Under the pieces are notes generated by a model, which did no database searches, was not told the DNA's origin, and saw nothing but the letters and a program-made list of their open reading frames with translations. This document shows positions 33,594 through 61,567 of a DNA stretch of 64,000 nucleotides, piece after piece; positions within the stretch are counted from its first letter, which is position 1, and every line of letters starts with the position of its first letter. Source of the DNA: Caprimulgus europaeus. Taxonomy: Eukaryota > Chordata > Aves > Caprimulgiformes > Caprimulgidae. The stretch spans positions 123,602,760 to 123,666,759 of the forward strand of contig OU015524.1 of NCBI GenBank assembly GCA_907165065.1. The letters are read 5' to 3'. The translations under genes and the position numbers were made by a program.

Positions 33594-33892
33594 TGATAAG
33601 GTCCTTCTAATTGCTGCAAGCAGGAAGGTTTGAGCTCAGAGAAGATCCTACAAGTCACCAGCGTGTCCCAGGTAGGATCTCAAGGACTGGAGAAGGATGT
33701 GATGGTTGCAGAGAAAGGTCCCACACCAAACCCACCTGCCTCTCACCAAAACATGCCCCAAATATCTCCTCCACCATGGGATGCACAAGGAAATGCTGAG
33801 TCCTGAGGAGACACCACTTAAAGTTTCCACTTCAAACCATTTCTCTGCCTTTGTGGGAAGGAAATGAAGCTCAGGGGAGGATGATGGAGCTG

Positions 33893-33950
33893 CAGGAGAT
33901 GGAAGGGACCTCAGGAGATGGAAGGGACCTCAGGAGATCATCTAGTCTAG
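33893..33950 (-). mobile_element. CR1: Short CR1 3' end fragment with internal duplication
   Basis: 'gatggaagggacctcagga' is present twice in a row, followed by 'gatcatctagtct', the reversed CR1 terminus. Confidence 0.7.
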
Positions 33951-35265
33951 GATGCAGATATCATTTATTACATGGGAAAAAACCCTGCAGAGTTTTAGGG
34001 AACCAACCAGTTCATCCATTCCTCTTTGTTTCCTGCAAACCAACTTTTCACCAAAGGATTCAGAGGAAAAAAAATACAAAAAAGTGAAAATCTTTCAGTT
34101 TTGTGACCCAAAGTGAGGCCTCATTTCACTTTTTATTGCCATTTTTATGCCAGGTACCTGCGTTGGCATCAGCAACCACAGGGAGGGAAATGCTCCCTGG
34201 GGACCTGACAAGGAGAAGCTGCTCATCCTGCTCCAGCCCTGGTGAATGAAAATCACTTTTTTGACTTATTTTTCCCCAAGAACAACTTCCTTCTGTCCCA
34301 ATTGGCTGCAGGATGCTCCAATTTCCCAGCAGTGCCAGGTTTTTGGGGGGTTTTTGGGGGGTGATGGGCAGTGTTGGGGTACAGCACAGGGAGGGGGGTG
34401 GGATCCTCGTGCTGATTTTCCTCCTTTCCATGGATATTAGGGCTGCTCAGTAGGAAATAACACCAGGGAGGAAGGTGGAGGACCCCCAGGATCACCCCCA
34501 GAACCCCCAGGATCACCCTCAGAACCCCCAGGATCACCCCCACACCACATCTCCCCTTTGTTTTCCCACTGCCAGCTCTTGTTCCTAAGGAGCATCCTCT
34601 AAATGGTGAGAAACCATGGAAACCAGGTGGTGATATCAGCATCCTCCAGCGAGGTCCTGCCTGGTTGGGTTGTGTGGGCACCACAGCACCTTCCTTCTCA
34701 CCAAGAGCATCACCTTGAAACCACCCAAGTGCTCACCAGGATGGAGGAAAAAGCTTTTTGGGTAGGATTAATATCAGGTCAGACCCAGTGTGGGGGTGAT
34801 AAAAGGTGAGGTTTTGTTTCCTCACATCCTATCTCTGAGGCTTCTCCATCTCCAAACATCAACCACACATCATCCCCCAACTCCTGGAGCTGGGGATTTA
34901 TAGAAAAGCCCCTCAGAGGGGTAAAGTCATGGGGAGAAGGTGGAGAGGGAGGGGTTGTTACTCTCAAGGTTGTCCCCATTAATGGTTTTCCTTGTAGAAG
35001 GGAAACATGCTTCTGCCATGTGGGATTTTCTCATCCCCAAGGTGCTGGGACCAAGGCCACCATCTCCTGCTTCACCCAGCATGGTGAGACACGGAACCCT
35101 GCACGCTGTAGCACTTGTCCAAGCTTGGAAAGCCCTTAAATAGTTTAATTATTATTGAATTTATTATTCTTCTTGAGATACTTTCTCCTAAAGTCCTTCC
35201 TAGCTTTGATCCAGGATGGAGAAGGGCGTTGGGGTGATTTGGGGACAGAGAGGTGCAGAGCAGTA
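33951..35265. other. Intergenic DNA downstream of TRIM35
   Basis: No gene or repeat family was recognised. A small run of three 'ccccaggatcacc' units lies at 34485-34540. Confidence 0.4.
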
Positions 35266-35281
35266 CCAGAAGAGCAGAGTA

Positions 35282-35287
35282 TTTATT
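35282..35287 (-). promoter_or_regulatory. TRIM35: TRIM35 poly(A) signal (AATAAA)
   Basis: TTTATT on plus, 125 bases beyond the TRIM35 stop codon. A second AATAA-like motif lies around 35318. It implies a short 3' UTR. Confidence 0.5.
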
Positions 35288-35411
35288 AATTGATAAAAAA
35301 AAGAAGAAATATAAGCAATAAATCCATCCATTCTTTTTTTTTCCTGAGGAAAGCTGAAAAAGCATCTGGAGAAACCCAAATGCAGGTAAGAGGTGGTGGT
35401 GGTGGTGGCCA

Positions 35412-38400
35412 CTAGACAGGGATGTCCTCATGGATACGGACCCGGAGGGGACAGATACGTAGAGCCTCAGGCAGTGCACCCACTGGTGTGGCTCCTACGT
35501 AGAAGTAGGGGAAGACAGTGCCACCAAACTTCTCATGGAAGGTGTAGATGTGACTCTTACGGTCAGCATCGTAGAAGGAAAGTTCTCCTTCATCACAGTC
35601 CAGCTCCACCCGGATCCTTCTCAGGTTGCCCAAGGCCGCCTCGGAACGCGCCGCGTTGGATGCTCTGCAGGTCTCCCCGTCCTTCCCAGGCAGGTGGTAG
35701 ATGTACCAGAACCCAGAGCGAGCATCGTGGTGGAAGGTCCAGTGGGTACCACCACGTGGCCTGGCCACCCCTACCCTCCAGTTTGTGATGCCACCCAGGT
35801 CCACCTCCCAGATGTGGAAGCCGGTGGAGAAGCCGTGGGAGCCCAAGATGCAGGGGGCTGAGGTGAAACGCTCAGGGTTCTCCACCAGCAGCTTGTAGCC
35901 CCCGTTGGTGACGCTGGAGAGGTCCTCAGACACTGAGAGCCAGCCTGCTGCCGAGTTGGGGTCGAAGCTGAAGGGGACTGTGGTGGGGACATGTGTGTTA
36001 GGAGCCCAGCTTGCTGCCAGGATGAGCAGACACACACAGACACACACACACACCCCCTCTGTGGAAACAGTCAAGGTCAGGTTGGATGGGGCTCTGAGCA
36101 ACCTGGTCTGGTTGAAGATGTCCCTGGTTGGACTTGGTGACCTTTAAAGGTCCCTTCCAACCCAAACTGTTCTGTGATTCCCTGGAAGTGTTCTTGGCCA
36201 GGTTGGATGAGGCTCTGAGCAACCAGGTCTGGTTGAAGATGTCCCTGCTCACTGCAGGGGGTTGGACTAGATGGGACCTTGAATGGTCCCTTCCCACCCA
36301 AACCAGTGTATGATTCTATGGCAAACCAGGTGTCTGCAGTGGTCAGGGAAGAGGAGAACATCAGGATGTGGCTCATCCCTTGGATTCCACATCTCCAACC
36401 CTTGCCTGTGAGGACATGGGTGAGGGTTGGAGCGAGAAGAGCTATGAGGGAGCGAGCTGGATGTGTCTGGAGAGAGGGAAGCAGGAGGTACAAACACACA
36501 CACACGTGTGCAAGGACACACACACACACGTGTGCAAGGACTACACCACATATCCATCCATCCATCCATCCATCCATCCATCCATCCATCCCTCCCTCCC
36601 TTCCTAACTCAGCTCACCATGGAGAAATGCATCTCCCAGGGTTTCCCATGGGGGTGAAAGTGCCCCAGAGCACCTTTAATGCTCCCCAACCCCATTCTCC
36701 AAGGCCATCAGCCATGGGCATGGCTGCTCCACTCTCCTCTTCTCTCCACCCCTGAGGTTGCACCACTCAAAGGTTGCTTTAGCCCTGGGACAACCACCCT
36801 TTGGGGTGACCTAGCACCTCACCTACAGTGATGATGTCCAGCATCTTCTTCCACACGTTGTACTGCAGCGAGCCCAGGTACTTGGCAACGTCGAGGAGCA
36901 TCCCTGAGGGTACAGCCTCCGGCTCCTCGGCCGTGCAGGCGATCCTGGGGCAGGGGCAGAGGATGAAGATGGGTCCAGGATGGAGGAAGGGACCCAGCTG
37001 GGTCTCCTGACACCCTGTGTTTTTGGCAGGAGCCTGCCCACCAACATTCCTGATCTCCCAAACCTTGCTCTCAACCCAGGAGGGTGGAGAATCACAGCAG
37101 GAGAGTCCTCCCAGCACCAAATCCCTGCACCATCAAGGTTTTAAAGCTTCCCCCCAAGACCTGCAATGCTGCTTGGTGTCCATGTGCACGCCCCACCATC
37201 CTGCCCAGAGGCACCCAGGGGTGCTGCCTGGCCTTGGGGACACCCAGCACCTTTTTCTGCTGGAGCACCCAGACCCAGAAGAGACAGATGGGTACAAGAA
37301 CTTGCTTGGGGCAGAGACCTCACTCTGCAGCCAAGCAGGAGAACCCATTCAACCCCAGGGAAGGGGTGTAGGGGGGTGCTCAGCCACCCCAAGCACCGTG
37401 TCACCAGGCAGGGGACACGATGGGGACCAGGACTTACCTGCGCTTGCGGTTCTTGTGGGTCTGAAAGAGAAGGAGACACCAAGCATCAAACCTCAGCTTG
37501 TCAGGAGCGATGGGGACTTGCAAACACCTCTGGGTTGCTCAGCACCCCAGCAGAGGCAGGAAGGTGACACGAGGAGGGTGACACCTCCCAGGGCAGCACC
37601 CCAGTAGGGCTTTACCATGAGGAAGGTGTAGTCATCCTCCTTGAGGTCCACCTGGAGCTGGCGAGCTTCGTTGAGCAGGGCCCGGCTCTCCTCTGCCAGC
37701 TGCTTCATCTTGCCCTCGATGAGGCTGTGTTTCTGCCGTGTCTCCTCCTGCAGCTGAGCCACCAGCGCCTTCTCCTGGTCCCGCAGGAACTCGTGCAGCT
37801 TCTCAAACTCCCTCCCGATCTGCTCCTCCAGCCGCGCCGCTTCCGCCTGCCCCGCGGGGATGGCACCGCCTGCCTTCAGACTTTCCAATGTCCCCCATCC
37901 TCCCCCTCTAAGTTCCTCCAGAGCCCTCTGACCAGCTCCAGCGCTCAGAGCCTTCACTGGGCTCCCACTGGGACTGTGCTCCCCTCCCAAAATCCCAGAC
38001 TGGTGGGGTTGGAAGGGACCTCAGGAGATCATCCAGTCCAACCCCCCTGCCAAAGCAGGTTCCCTACACCAGGTTGCACAGGAAAGTGTCCAGGTGGGTT
38101 TGAACATCTCCAGAGATGGAGACTCCACACCCTCTCTGGGCAGCCTGGCCCAGGGCTCTGGCACCCTCACAGTGAAGAAGTTTTTCCTCATGTTTAGATG
38201 GAACCTCCTATGCTCCAGCTTGTGCCCATTGCCCCTTGTCCTACCACTGGACATCACTGAGCAGAGCCTGGCTCCATCATCCTGACATTCACCCTTTACA
38301 TATTTATAAACATTAATGAGGTCCCCCCTCAGTCTCCTCTTCTCCAAACTAAAGAGTCCCAGCTCCCTCAGCCTCTCCTCAGAAGGGAGATGTTCCACTC

Positions 38401-40124
38401 CCTTCATCAATAACCCCACTTCCACAGTAGGCACAGCCCCATCATCACCCTGGTCTCCCATTCCCCATCCAAGTTCTTCCACCCTCTCCTCGCTCAGGGA
38501 TGGAGCAGCCCAGGATGGGTGCAGTGCTCCACCCCAGCACCAGCCACATTCCTGCCCAGGGCATGCACACACATGTCAGGATCAGGCCCATGGCCTCCCC
38601 ACCAAAGAGGGACCACCCACCTGGTTGTGTTTGGAGATGGACTCGTAGGAACGATGCACAGCCCCAAAATCCTTCGCTTTATCCCGTAGGGAGGTCTCCA
38701 TGTTCTTCAGCTTGGCCTGGGGGGAGGAGATGCCTTCAGCACCCTCGCAAGCCTACACCCAGCGTTTCCAAGGTGGAAAAACAAGAGCCCCAAACCCAGG
38801 AGGAGGAGGTTAAGCTGGATCCTTGCTCAATCCACCCTTTCCCCTCTTGAGGAGAAGGTTTCCCAGCTCTACATGGGGTCATCTCCACACAGGGCCTGGG
38901 CAAACCCACCACCCCAAAGCAGTGAGGCAGAGGAGCTTTGCTCCATGGTGAATCCTTCACCCCCCCCCCCGACCATGGTTTTTAATTTTTTTAAGCTCTT
39001 TTATTGACTCATCATCAAGTCCCTGCGTGTCCCGGTGCCACCGGCAGCTCGCCAAGCTCTGCCGAACAGCGGCCGCCCCGCGACGTTTGAAATCTGGCTC
39101 GTCCCCATGGGCTGAGTCAGAGCATCAGCGGCCGGGAAACGGGGCGGGTCCTGGCACCGTGCCTGGCTGGAGCCTGTCTCCACCTCCTCCTCCTCCTCCT
39201 CATCCTGCCCCACGGGATTTGGAGCTGCCTCCCCCATCCCACATCCCTTCCCAGCTGGTGGGAATTGTGCAACCCCCATCCCAAACACGCTCCCAACCCC
39301 GAGGCGTTGCTGCAATAACCGAATCCAGCCCAGCCCAGCCCGGTGAAGGATGAACGAGCCAAGGAACCTTGGGGATCAGACCAAACCCAAGATGCTCCCT
39401 TCTGGAGCATCACCCCATTCCCCTTCCCTGCAGGACAAACGGCCGTGCCCCGGGGGGGACAGGGTGACACGGGGTAATTATTAGGTAGGGAGAGCATCGG
39501 GCAGCGACGCAGCAAGGACCCACCCTTTTATTTTCATGCCGGCGGGTACAACCACACCATGCAGGAGCCAAAGCCATGCGCTGGCAGGGGTGTGTGTGTG
39601 GGTGACACCCCCCCAAATGTTGAGGTACCTCTCTATGTCATCAGTCCCCCCCACCACACATTTTTTGGAGCATCCCTCACCCTGAAATCCGCCGCTGTCT
39701 CCTGCACCGGCCTCATCTTGTGCCCTTCGTGCTGTTTGGAGCTCTGGCAGACGAAACACGTCAACTCTTTATCCTCCAAGCAGAAAAGTTTGGCTTCTTC
39801 ATGATGGAGTGGACAAAGAGTGGTTGACCGGCCCCGTCGTTGCCCTTCTTCCTTGAGGATCATCTCCACCAAGTTGTTGAGCGTGTGGTTGACACGAAGG
39901 TCATCGAGAGAAGAAGCCTCTTTGCAGACGGGGCAGACGTGATGCCGGTGCTCCCAGGAACGGCTCACGCAACCCTTACAGAAGTTGTGACCACAACAAA
40001 GTGTCACAGCTTCCCGGAAAGGTTCATAGCAGATGGGACACAGCAGTTCTTCCTTGAAGGTGGCTGTGGAGGATGAGGTCAAGGCCATCGAGCTGCTGGT
40101 GGAAGGGTTGGCTCCCTTCTCCAT
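35412..40124 (-). CDS. TRIM35: TRIM35 RING-B-box-coiled-coil-PRY/SPRY E3 ubiquitin ligase
   Basis: Coding exons on the minus strand: 40124-39681, 38716-38621, 37846-37616, 37460-37438, 36944-36823, 35977-35412. All GT-AG with matching phases. The total is 1482 bases, 493 residues, the length I recall for human TRIM35. Domains: RING at ~29-69 (CPICYEPF…CGHNFCKGC…CPVC, all zinc ligands present); B-box 2 at ~104-142 ([20 protein letters not shown]…H); coiled coil ~150-265 ([20 protein letters not shown]); a 23-base micro-exon encoding THKNRKR; then PRY-SPRY ~307-493 ([69 protein letters not shown]). TRIM35 is an E3 ligase reported to act in apoptosis, PKM2 and IRF7/TRAF3 signalling. It lies in the same orientation as STMN4, with a CpG-rich promoter above 40150. 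Confidence 0.97.
36066..36321 (+). mobile_element. CR1: Two tandem CR1 3' fragments
   Basis: 36066-36180 and 36181-36321 both contain 'gctctgagcaacc…tggttgaagatgtccctg' and end in a CR1 tail ('ctgtgattc', 'gtatgattctatgg'). Either two insertions or a local duplication. They lie in the last TRIM35 intron. Confidence 0.88.
36495..36597. repeat. (AC)n and (ATCC)n microsatellites
   Basis: Two 'cacacacacacgtgtgcaag' blocks are followed at 36552-36591 by ten perfect ATCC units, in the last TRIM35 intron. Confidence 0.95.
37990..38415 (-). mobile_element. CR1: CR1 LINE 3' segment
   Basis: 'aatcccagactggtggggtt', 'caggaaagtgtccaggtggg', 'ccccttgtcctaccactgg' and 'ctcagtctcctcttctcca'. It lies in TRIM35 intron 2, ~145 bases upstream (on the minus strand) of the coiled-coil exon at 37846. 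Confidence 0.92.
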
Positions 40125-40149
40125 GGCGCTGGGGATGGAGGGATGGATG

Positions 40150-41160
40150 GTGGGAGGCTGGAGAAAGGTTTTCTCCGAGCCCCGGTTGGAAAAAAAACAG
40201 CCCCGTTCCCTGATGCAATCGGGTTTCCTGCCGGTGACTCAGCCCGCAGCTCCCTCCCCGGGCAGGCACCGGCCTGAGTGACATCGCCCCGGGCCACTGG
40301 CAGCGGCTGAGGGCGGGCGGGCTGCTGGCAACGGGCCGGGGGCGACCGGGCCCTGCACGAGGCTTGTGCGGGTTCCGTACCCCAGTCCAAGTGCATCCCT
40401 CCCGTGCCCGGACCCCCACCCTCGGGGCTCTCCCTCGGTCCGGACCCCCATCCCCGGTGCCCGAACCCCCATCCCCGGTGTCCGAACCCCCACCTCCGGG
40501 GCTCTCCCCCGGTGCCCGGACCCTCATCCCAAGTGCCCTGACCCCTATCCCCGGACCCCCACCCCCGCAGCTCTCCCCCAGTCCAGACTCCCATCCCCGG
40601 TGCCCGAACCCCCACCTCCAGTGCCTGGACCCCCACCCGCGGACCCTCATCCCCGGTGCCTGGATCCCCACTACCGGGACTCTCCTCCGGTGCCTGGACC
40701 TCCATCCCCGGTGCCCGGACCCCCACTACCGGGGCTTCTCCGCTGCCCAGACCTGGACTCCCACCCCCGGGACAGCCGCGGTGCCCGTTGCGGGGGGTGC
40801 CCATCCCCGCGCACCGAAGTCCCGTCGGTCGGTAGGTGGGTGGGTGGGTCGGTGGGTGGGGGGTCCCTACCTTACGGAGGGCGAGCGGCAGCGCTTGCAG
40901 CGGCCCCTCCGCCGCGACGGGCGGTGGGAGACCCGGGCGGGTCCCTGCAGCATCCCGGGACCGCGGCTCATCCGGTGCCGGCGGAGTGGAGAGTGCCCGG
41001 AGGGGCGGAGCGGGGGCCGGGCTTGCAGCCGCCGGGGAGGGGCCTCGCTCGGGTACGGCCCCACGGCCACACCGGCCCCGCTCCGGAGCTTCTCCCGGCC
41101 CGCCCCCCCGCAGTTCTCTGCCCTCCCGCTGCTGCTGGGGGGCATCGTCACCGGTTCATG
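40150..41160. promoter_or_regulatory. TRIM35: CpG-rich TRIM35 promoter region
   Basis: CpG-dense, GC-rich sequence begins inside TRIM35 exon 1's upstream flank and continues to ~41160 (many cgg/ccg, gcggcccctccgccgcgacg). It fits a CpG-island promoter for TRIM35. I saw no credible plus-strand exon, so a divergent transcript is possible but unsupported. A tandem array lies inside. Confidence 0.55.
40385..40760. repeat. GC-rich 'CCCGGACCCCCATCCCCGGTGCC' array in TRIM35 promoter
   Basis: About fifteen degenerate units of roughly 20-26 bases combining 'ggacccccatccccggtgcc' with 'ggggctctcccccggtgccc'. Confidence 0.9.
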
Positions 41161-42268
41161 ACCTTCCCCCCCAAATCCGGGCTGGTCCCGCGTGGGGTGG
41201 GGGATTTGGGGGGCTCCTATCCCTCCTCCGTGGGGCTGGGACAGCCGACACCCACTTGCTCTCCTCCCTCTGTCATTACAGGAGCTGGAGGCTGCTCAGT
41301 CCCTTCTGTCAGGACAAAGCTCCCCAACATCCCCTGACTCCGGGAGCTGGTGCCTCGGTGGTCCCGGGAGCCCGGCAGAGCGAGCTGAGATGTGCCAGGC
41401 AGAGTGTTTCCCACCCCCTTGTCCCAGGCAGTGTGCTCATCCCTGCCCTAAATCCCTTTCCTTGCTTCCCACCCCTTCTGTCTTGACCTCCTGGTTCCCA
41501 TTTCTACCCTGTGGATCCTGCTGTAGCCCGGGGGTACCATGAACAAGCCATCCCACCAGAGCACTGGCCACCAAATCCATCCTGATCCCCTGATGTTCCC
41601 CCAGGAACAAACTATCCAAGGGCACAGTGAGCTAAAAAATAATGATATTATTCAGCTCTGGTATGAGAAACTGTTTGTGCTGAGTCAAGGCTAAAGATAA
41701 AGCTGGCCAGGAAGCCTGTACTGGGAATGAGATTTAACTGGTGAGAAGCAGAGGGGTGGAAGGGAGTCACGGATGTGGTGCAGCTCTCCTGGAGATAACT
41801 CTGCTGATAGCAGTGCTTTGGGCTGGTACTGCCCTGGAAATGCTGAATTTAGGTGCAGATGTAGCAGCACTGGGACTGATGAGGGGAAAAGAATCGGGGG
41901 TGGGTTGTTTGGGAAGTGTCTGTGGGGAGAAAAGTGTTGGGGCAATGAAAGGAAAAGTGAGGAATAAGGTGTAAAATCAGGTAAGGAAAGGTGAGCTCTC
42001 CCAAAGCCTGGATACCTGGGATGCTGACCTGCAGGAGGTGAAGGCTCCTGCCTGGCTGTGGCTCTACAGAGGGAAGGGAGGACACAGACCACACAGATTT
42101 GTGCCATAAGTTAGAAAATGTTTTACCCTGGATCAGGGGGAAGCTTGGCTGCAGCTCCCCAGCATTTGCAGAGGTGAGAGGGGTTGCTCCTCACAGGCCA
42201 CACACACATCCATGGCCCAGGTTTGGGAAGGGTTTACTGGTCCCTACCAGGAAGCTCCAGACACAGTT
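41161..42268. other. Interval between TRIM35 promoter and DRC1 stop codon
   Basis: Contains no recognised exon or repeat. The DRC1 3' UTR must lie in its right part, but I did not find an unambiguous minus-strand AATAAA. Confidence 0.4.
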
Positions 42269-59094
<16,826 letters not shown>

Positions 59095-59734
59095 GCAGCC
59101 CCGTCGCGCCCGGGGAGGCAGCTACTGCGCATGCGCGCCGCGCACAGAGCGTCCCTGTGTCGCCTAGCAACGCCGGTATTACGCATGCGCAGCACTGCCC
59201 CCCCCCCCCCCCGCGGTTTCGCCACGCCCGGTAACGGGCAGCGACGGGCACGCGCGCGGCGCCTTCCCGCCCGCGGGCGGGGCGCGAGGGGCTGCCCTCA
59301 GCGAGGCGCGCTGCGCACGCGCCGGGGGGCGGTGGCGGCTGCGGGGACTGAGCTGACGAGGAAGGAGGGAAATAAAAGGGGGAAGGACACGGAGCTGAGT
59401 GAGGGAAGTATGGTGTTGCGGAGGGGAGAGGCCGAGAGTTCTCACCGTTCAGTTCTCCGCCAAGGTCTCACCTTCCTGGGGAGAGGTGCTCACGGCTGCT
59501 CTGTGCGGTTCTCTGCTGCTGGAGGGCTCCAGAGAAGACAGGCAGATCTTTGGTCCATCCCAGCAGAGCACGAGGAGCTTGAGGGCTCCTCTTGTCCTGG
59601 GTGTCACGGCTGCACAGGGAGCAAAGCAGCCTGGGCTGTGCCTTCCCCTCCGGGCAGGGCGGGGACGGGCAGACAGCAAGGTCCTGCAGGCGCTGGTGGT
59701 GCCGGTGGCATGGGAAGGATGCCTCATGAGAAAG

Positions 59735-61020
59735 CCCCAACTCTCTCAGCTTGTCCTCACAGCAGAGCTGCTCCAGCCCTGGCATCATCCTCGTGGCCTC
59801 CTCTGGACTGGCTCCAGTGGCTCCATGTCCTTGTGCTGTTGGTGGCCCCAGCACTGGAGGCAGCACTGCAGGGGGGGTCTCAGGAGAGCGGAGCAGAGGG
59901 GCAGAATCCCCTCCCTGGCCCTGCTGCCCACGCTGCTCTGGGTGCAGCCCAGGACACGGTTATTGGCTCTGTGCTGCCAGCGCTCGGTGCCGCCTCATGT
60001 GGAGCTTCTGGTCCCCCAGCACCCCAAGTCCTTCTCCTCAGGGCTGCTCTCCAGCCCTTCATCCCCAGCCTGTATTGTACCAGGGGTTGCCTGACCCAGG
60101 TGCAGGACCTTGCACTTTGCCTTGTTGAACCTCATGAGGTGCACACAGGCCCATTGCTCAAGCTTGTCCCTGTCCCTCTGGATGCCATCCTGTCCCTCAG
60201 GTGTGTCAACAGCTTGGTGTCATCTGCAAACTTGCTGAGGATGCACTCAACCCCACTGTCCATGTCATTGATGAAGATATTAAACTGCACTGATCCCAGT
60301 ATGGTCCCCTGTGGGACACCACTCATCACCAGTCCCCATCTGGACATTGTGCTGTTGACTACTGCCCTCTGGATGTGACCATCAACCAAGTCCTCATCCA
60401 CAGAACAGTCCACCCATCAAATCCATTTCTTTCCCATACAGAGAGAAGGATGCTGTGGGGCATGGTGTCCAAGTCCTTACAGAAGTCCAGGCAGATGCCA
60501 TCCATCGCTCTTCCCTTGTCCACTGAGGTAGTCAAACCATCACAGAAGGCCACTAGGTTGGTCAAGCAGGACTTGCCCTTGGTGAAGCCATGCTGGCTGT
60601 CCCAAATCACCTCCCAGTCCTCCACATGCCTTAGCACAGCTTCTAGGAGGATCTGTTCTGTGATGTTCCCCGGCACAGAGGTGAGGCTGAGAGGTTCACA
60701 GTTCCCAGGCTCCTCCTTTCTACCCTTTCTAAGAGTGGGTGCAGCATGTCCCTTTCTCCAGTCACCAGGGTCTTCACCTGCCTGCTGTGACCTTTCAAAT
60801 GTCATGGAGAGTGGCTTGGCAACTACATCAGCCAATTCCCTCAGGACTCTGGGATGCATCTCAGCAGGTCCCATAGATTTATATCTGTTCAGCTGCCTCA
60901 GGTGGTCTCAAAACTGATCTCCTCTTAGAGTAGGAGGGACTGTTCTCCCCCTGGTCCCTGCCCTGTGGTCCATCCACTCAAGAGGTGTGGGAAGAGAGGT
61001 TGCTAGAGAAGACTGAGGCA
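59735..61020 (-). mobile_element. CR1: Long CR1 copy with decayed reverse-transcriptase segment
   Basis: The left part matches the 3' segment of the other copies. To the right, on the minus strand, lie reverse-transcriptase motifs: VPQGTILG (~60290-60315), FADDTKL (~60215-60235, the YxDD-type catalytic box) and [12 protein letters not shown] (~60560-60595). The frame is broken between 60360 and 60420 and a large 5' part is missing, so the element is inactive. Its homology fades near 61020. Confidence 0.85.
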
Positions 61021-61439
61021 GGTTTCACCTCAACCATGTTGCTCTCTTGCCTGATTTCTTACACCTTGGGCCTGAAAGCTCTTGTCCTCCATGGAAAGTG
61101 TCCTTAAAGATCTGCCAGCTCTGTTCTGTTCCCTTGTCCCTGAGGGTGCCTGCACAGAGGACATGGGTGATGTTCTCCAAGGGGACAGAATGTGTCCATG
61201 TTCCCCATGGGTGGGACTCTGTGGCCATGGTGATGGGGCTTTCCATGGTCAGACAGTTCTGCACAAAATGTTGAGATGAACTTCAAGTCCCTCACAGTGG
61301 CCCAGAGGGACCTGCCCTGCCCTGGGCTATGTCCTGGGGTGCGCTGCCCCTCCAAACCCTGACACAGGGGCCTCTCAGGTGACTTCACAATCTGCTGGGC
61401 CACCTCGGCCCTGGGGTGCTGTGGCAGCCGTTGTGTGGT

Positions 61440-61567
61440 GATGTGATGTCACCATTGCACCACAAATGTGGCCCTTATGAAGTGGGTGTTGGGGAGGCTC
61501 GGGTGACACTCGGGCTGCTGGTGAGCACACAAGCAAGCTGGGAAGAAGTGTGAGAAACACCTTGGAG
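61440..61567 (+). promoter_or_regulatory. Candidate promoter of the right-edge gene
   Basis: 'gtgatgtgatgtcaccattg' at ~61438-61457 contains a TGATGTCA CRE-like site, ~120 bases before the first usable Met at 61568. No clear TATA box. Inferred only from position. Confidence 0.3.

Noticed and set aside
40364..41486. Long plus-strand open frames upstream of TRIM35 (265-323 codons)
   Set aside because: GC-rich array and CpG-island sequence lacking stops; proline-rich translation without domains. A divergent non-coding transcript remains possible.
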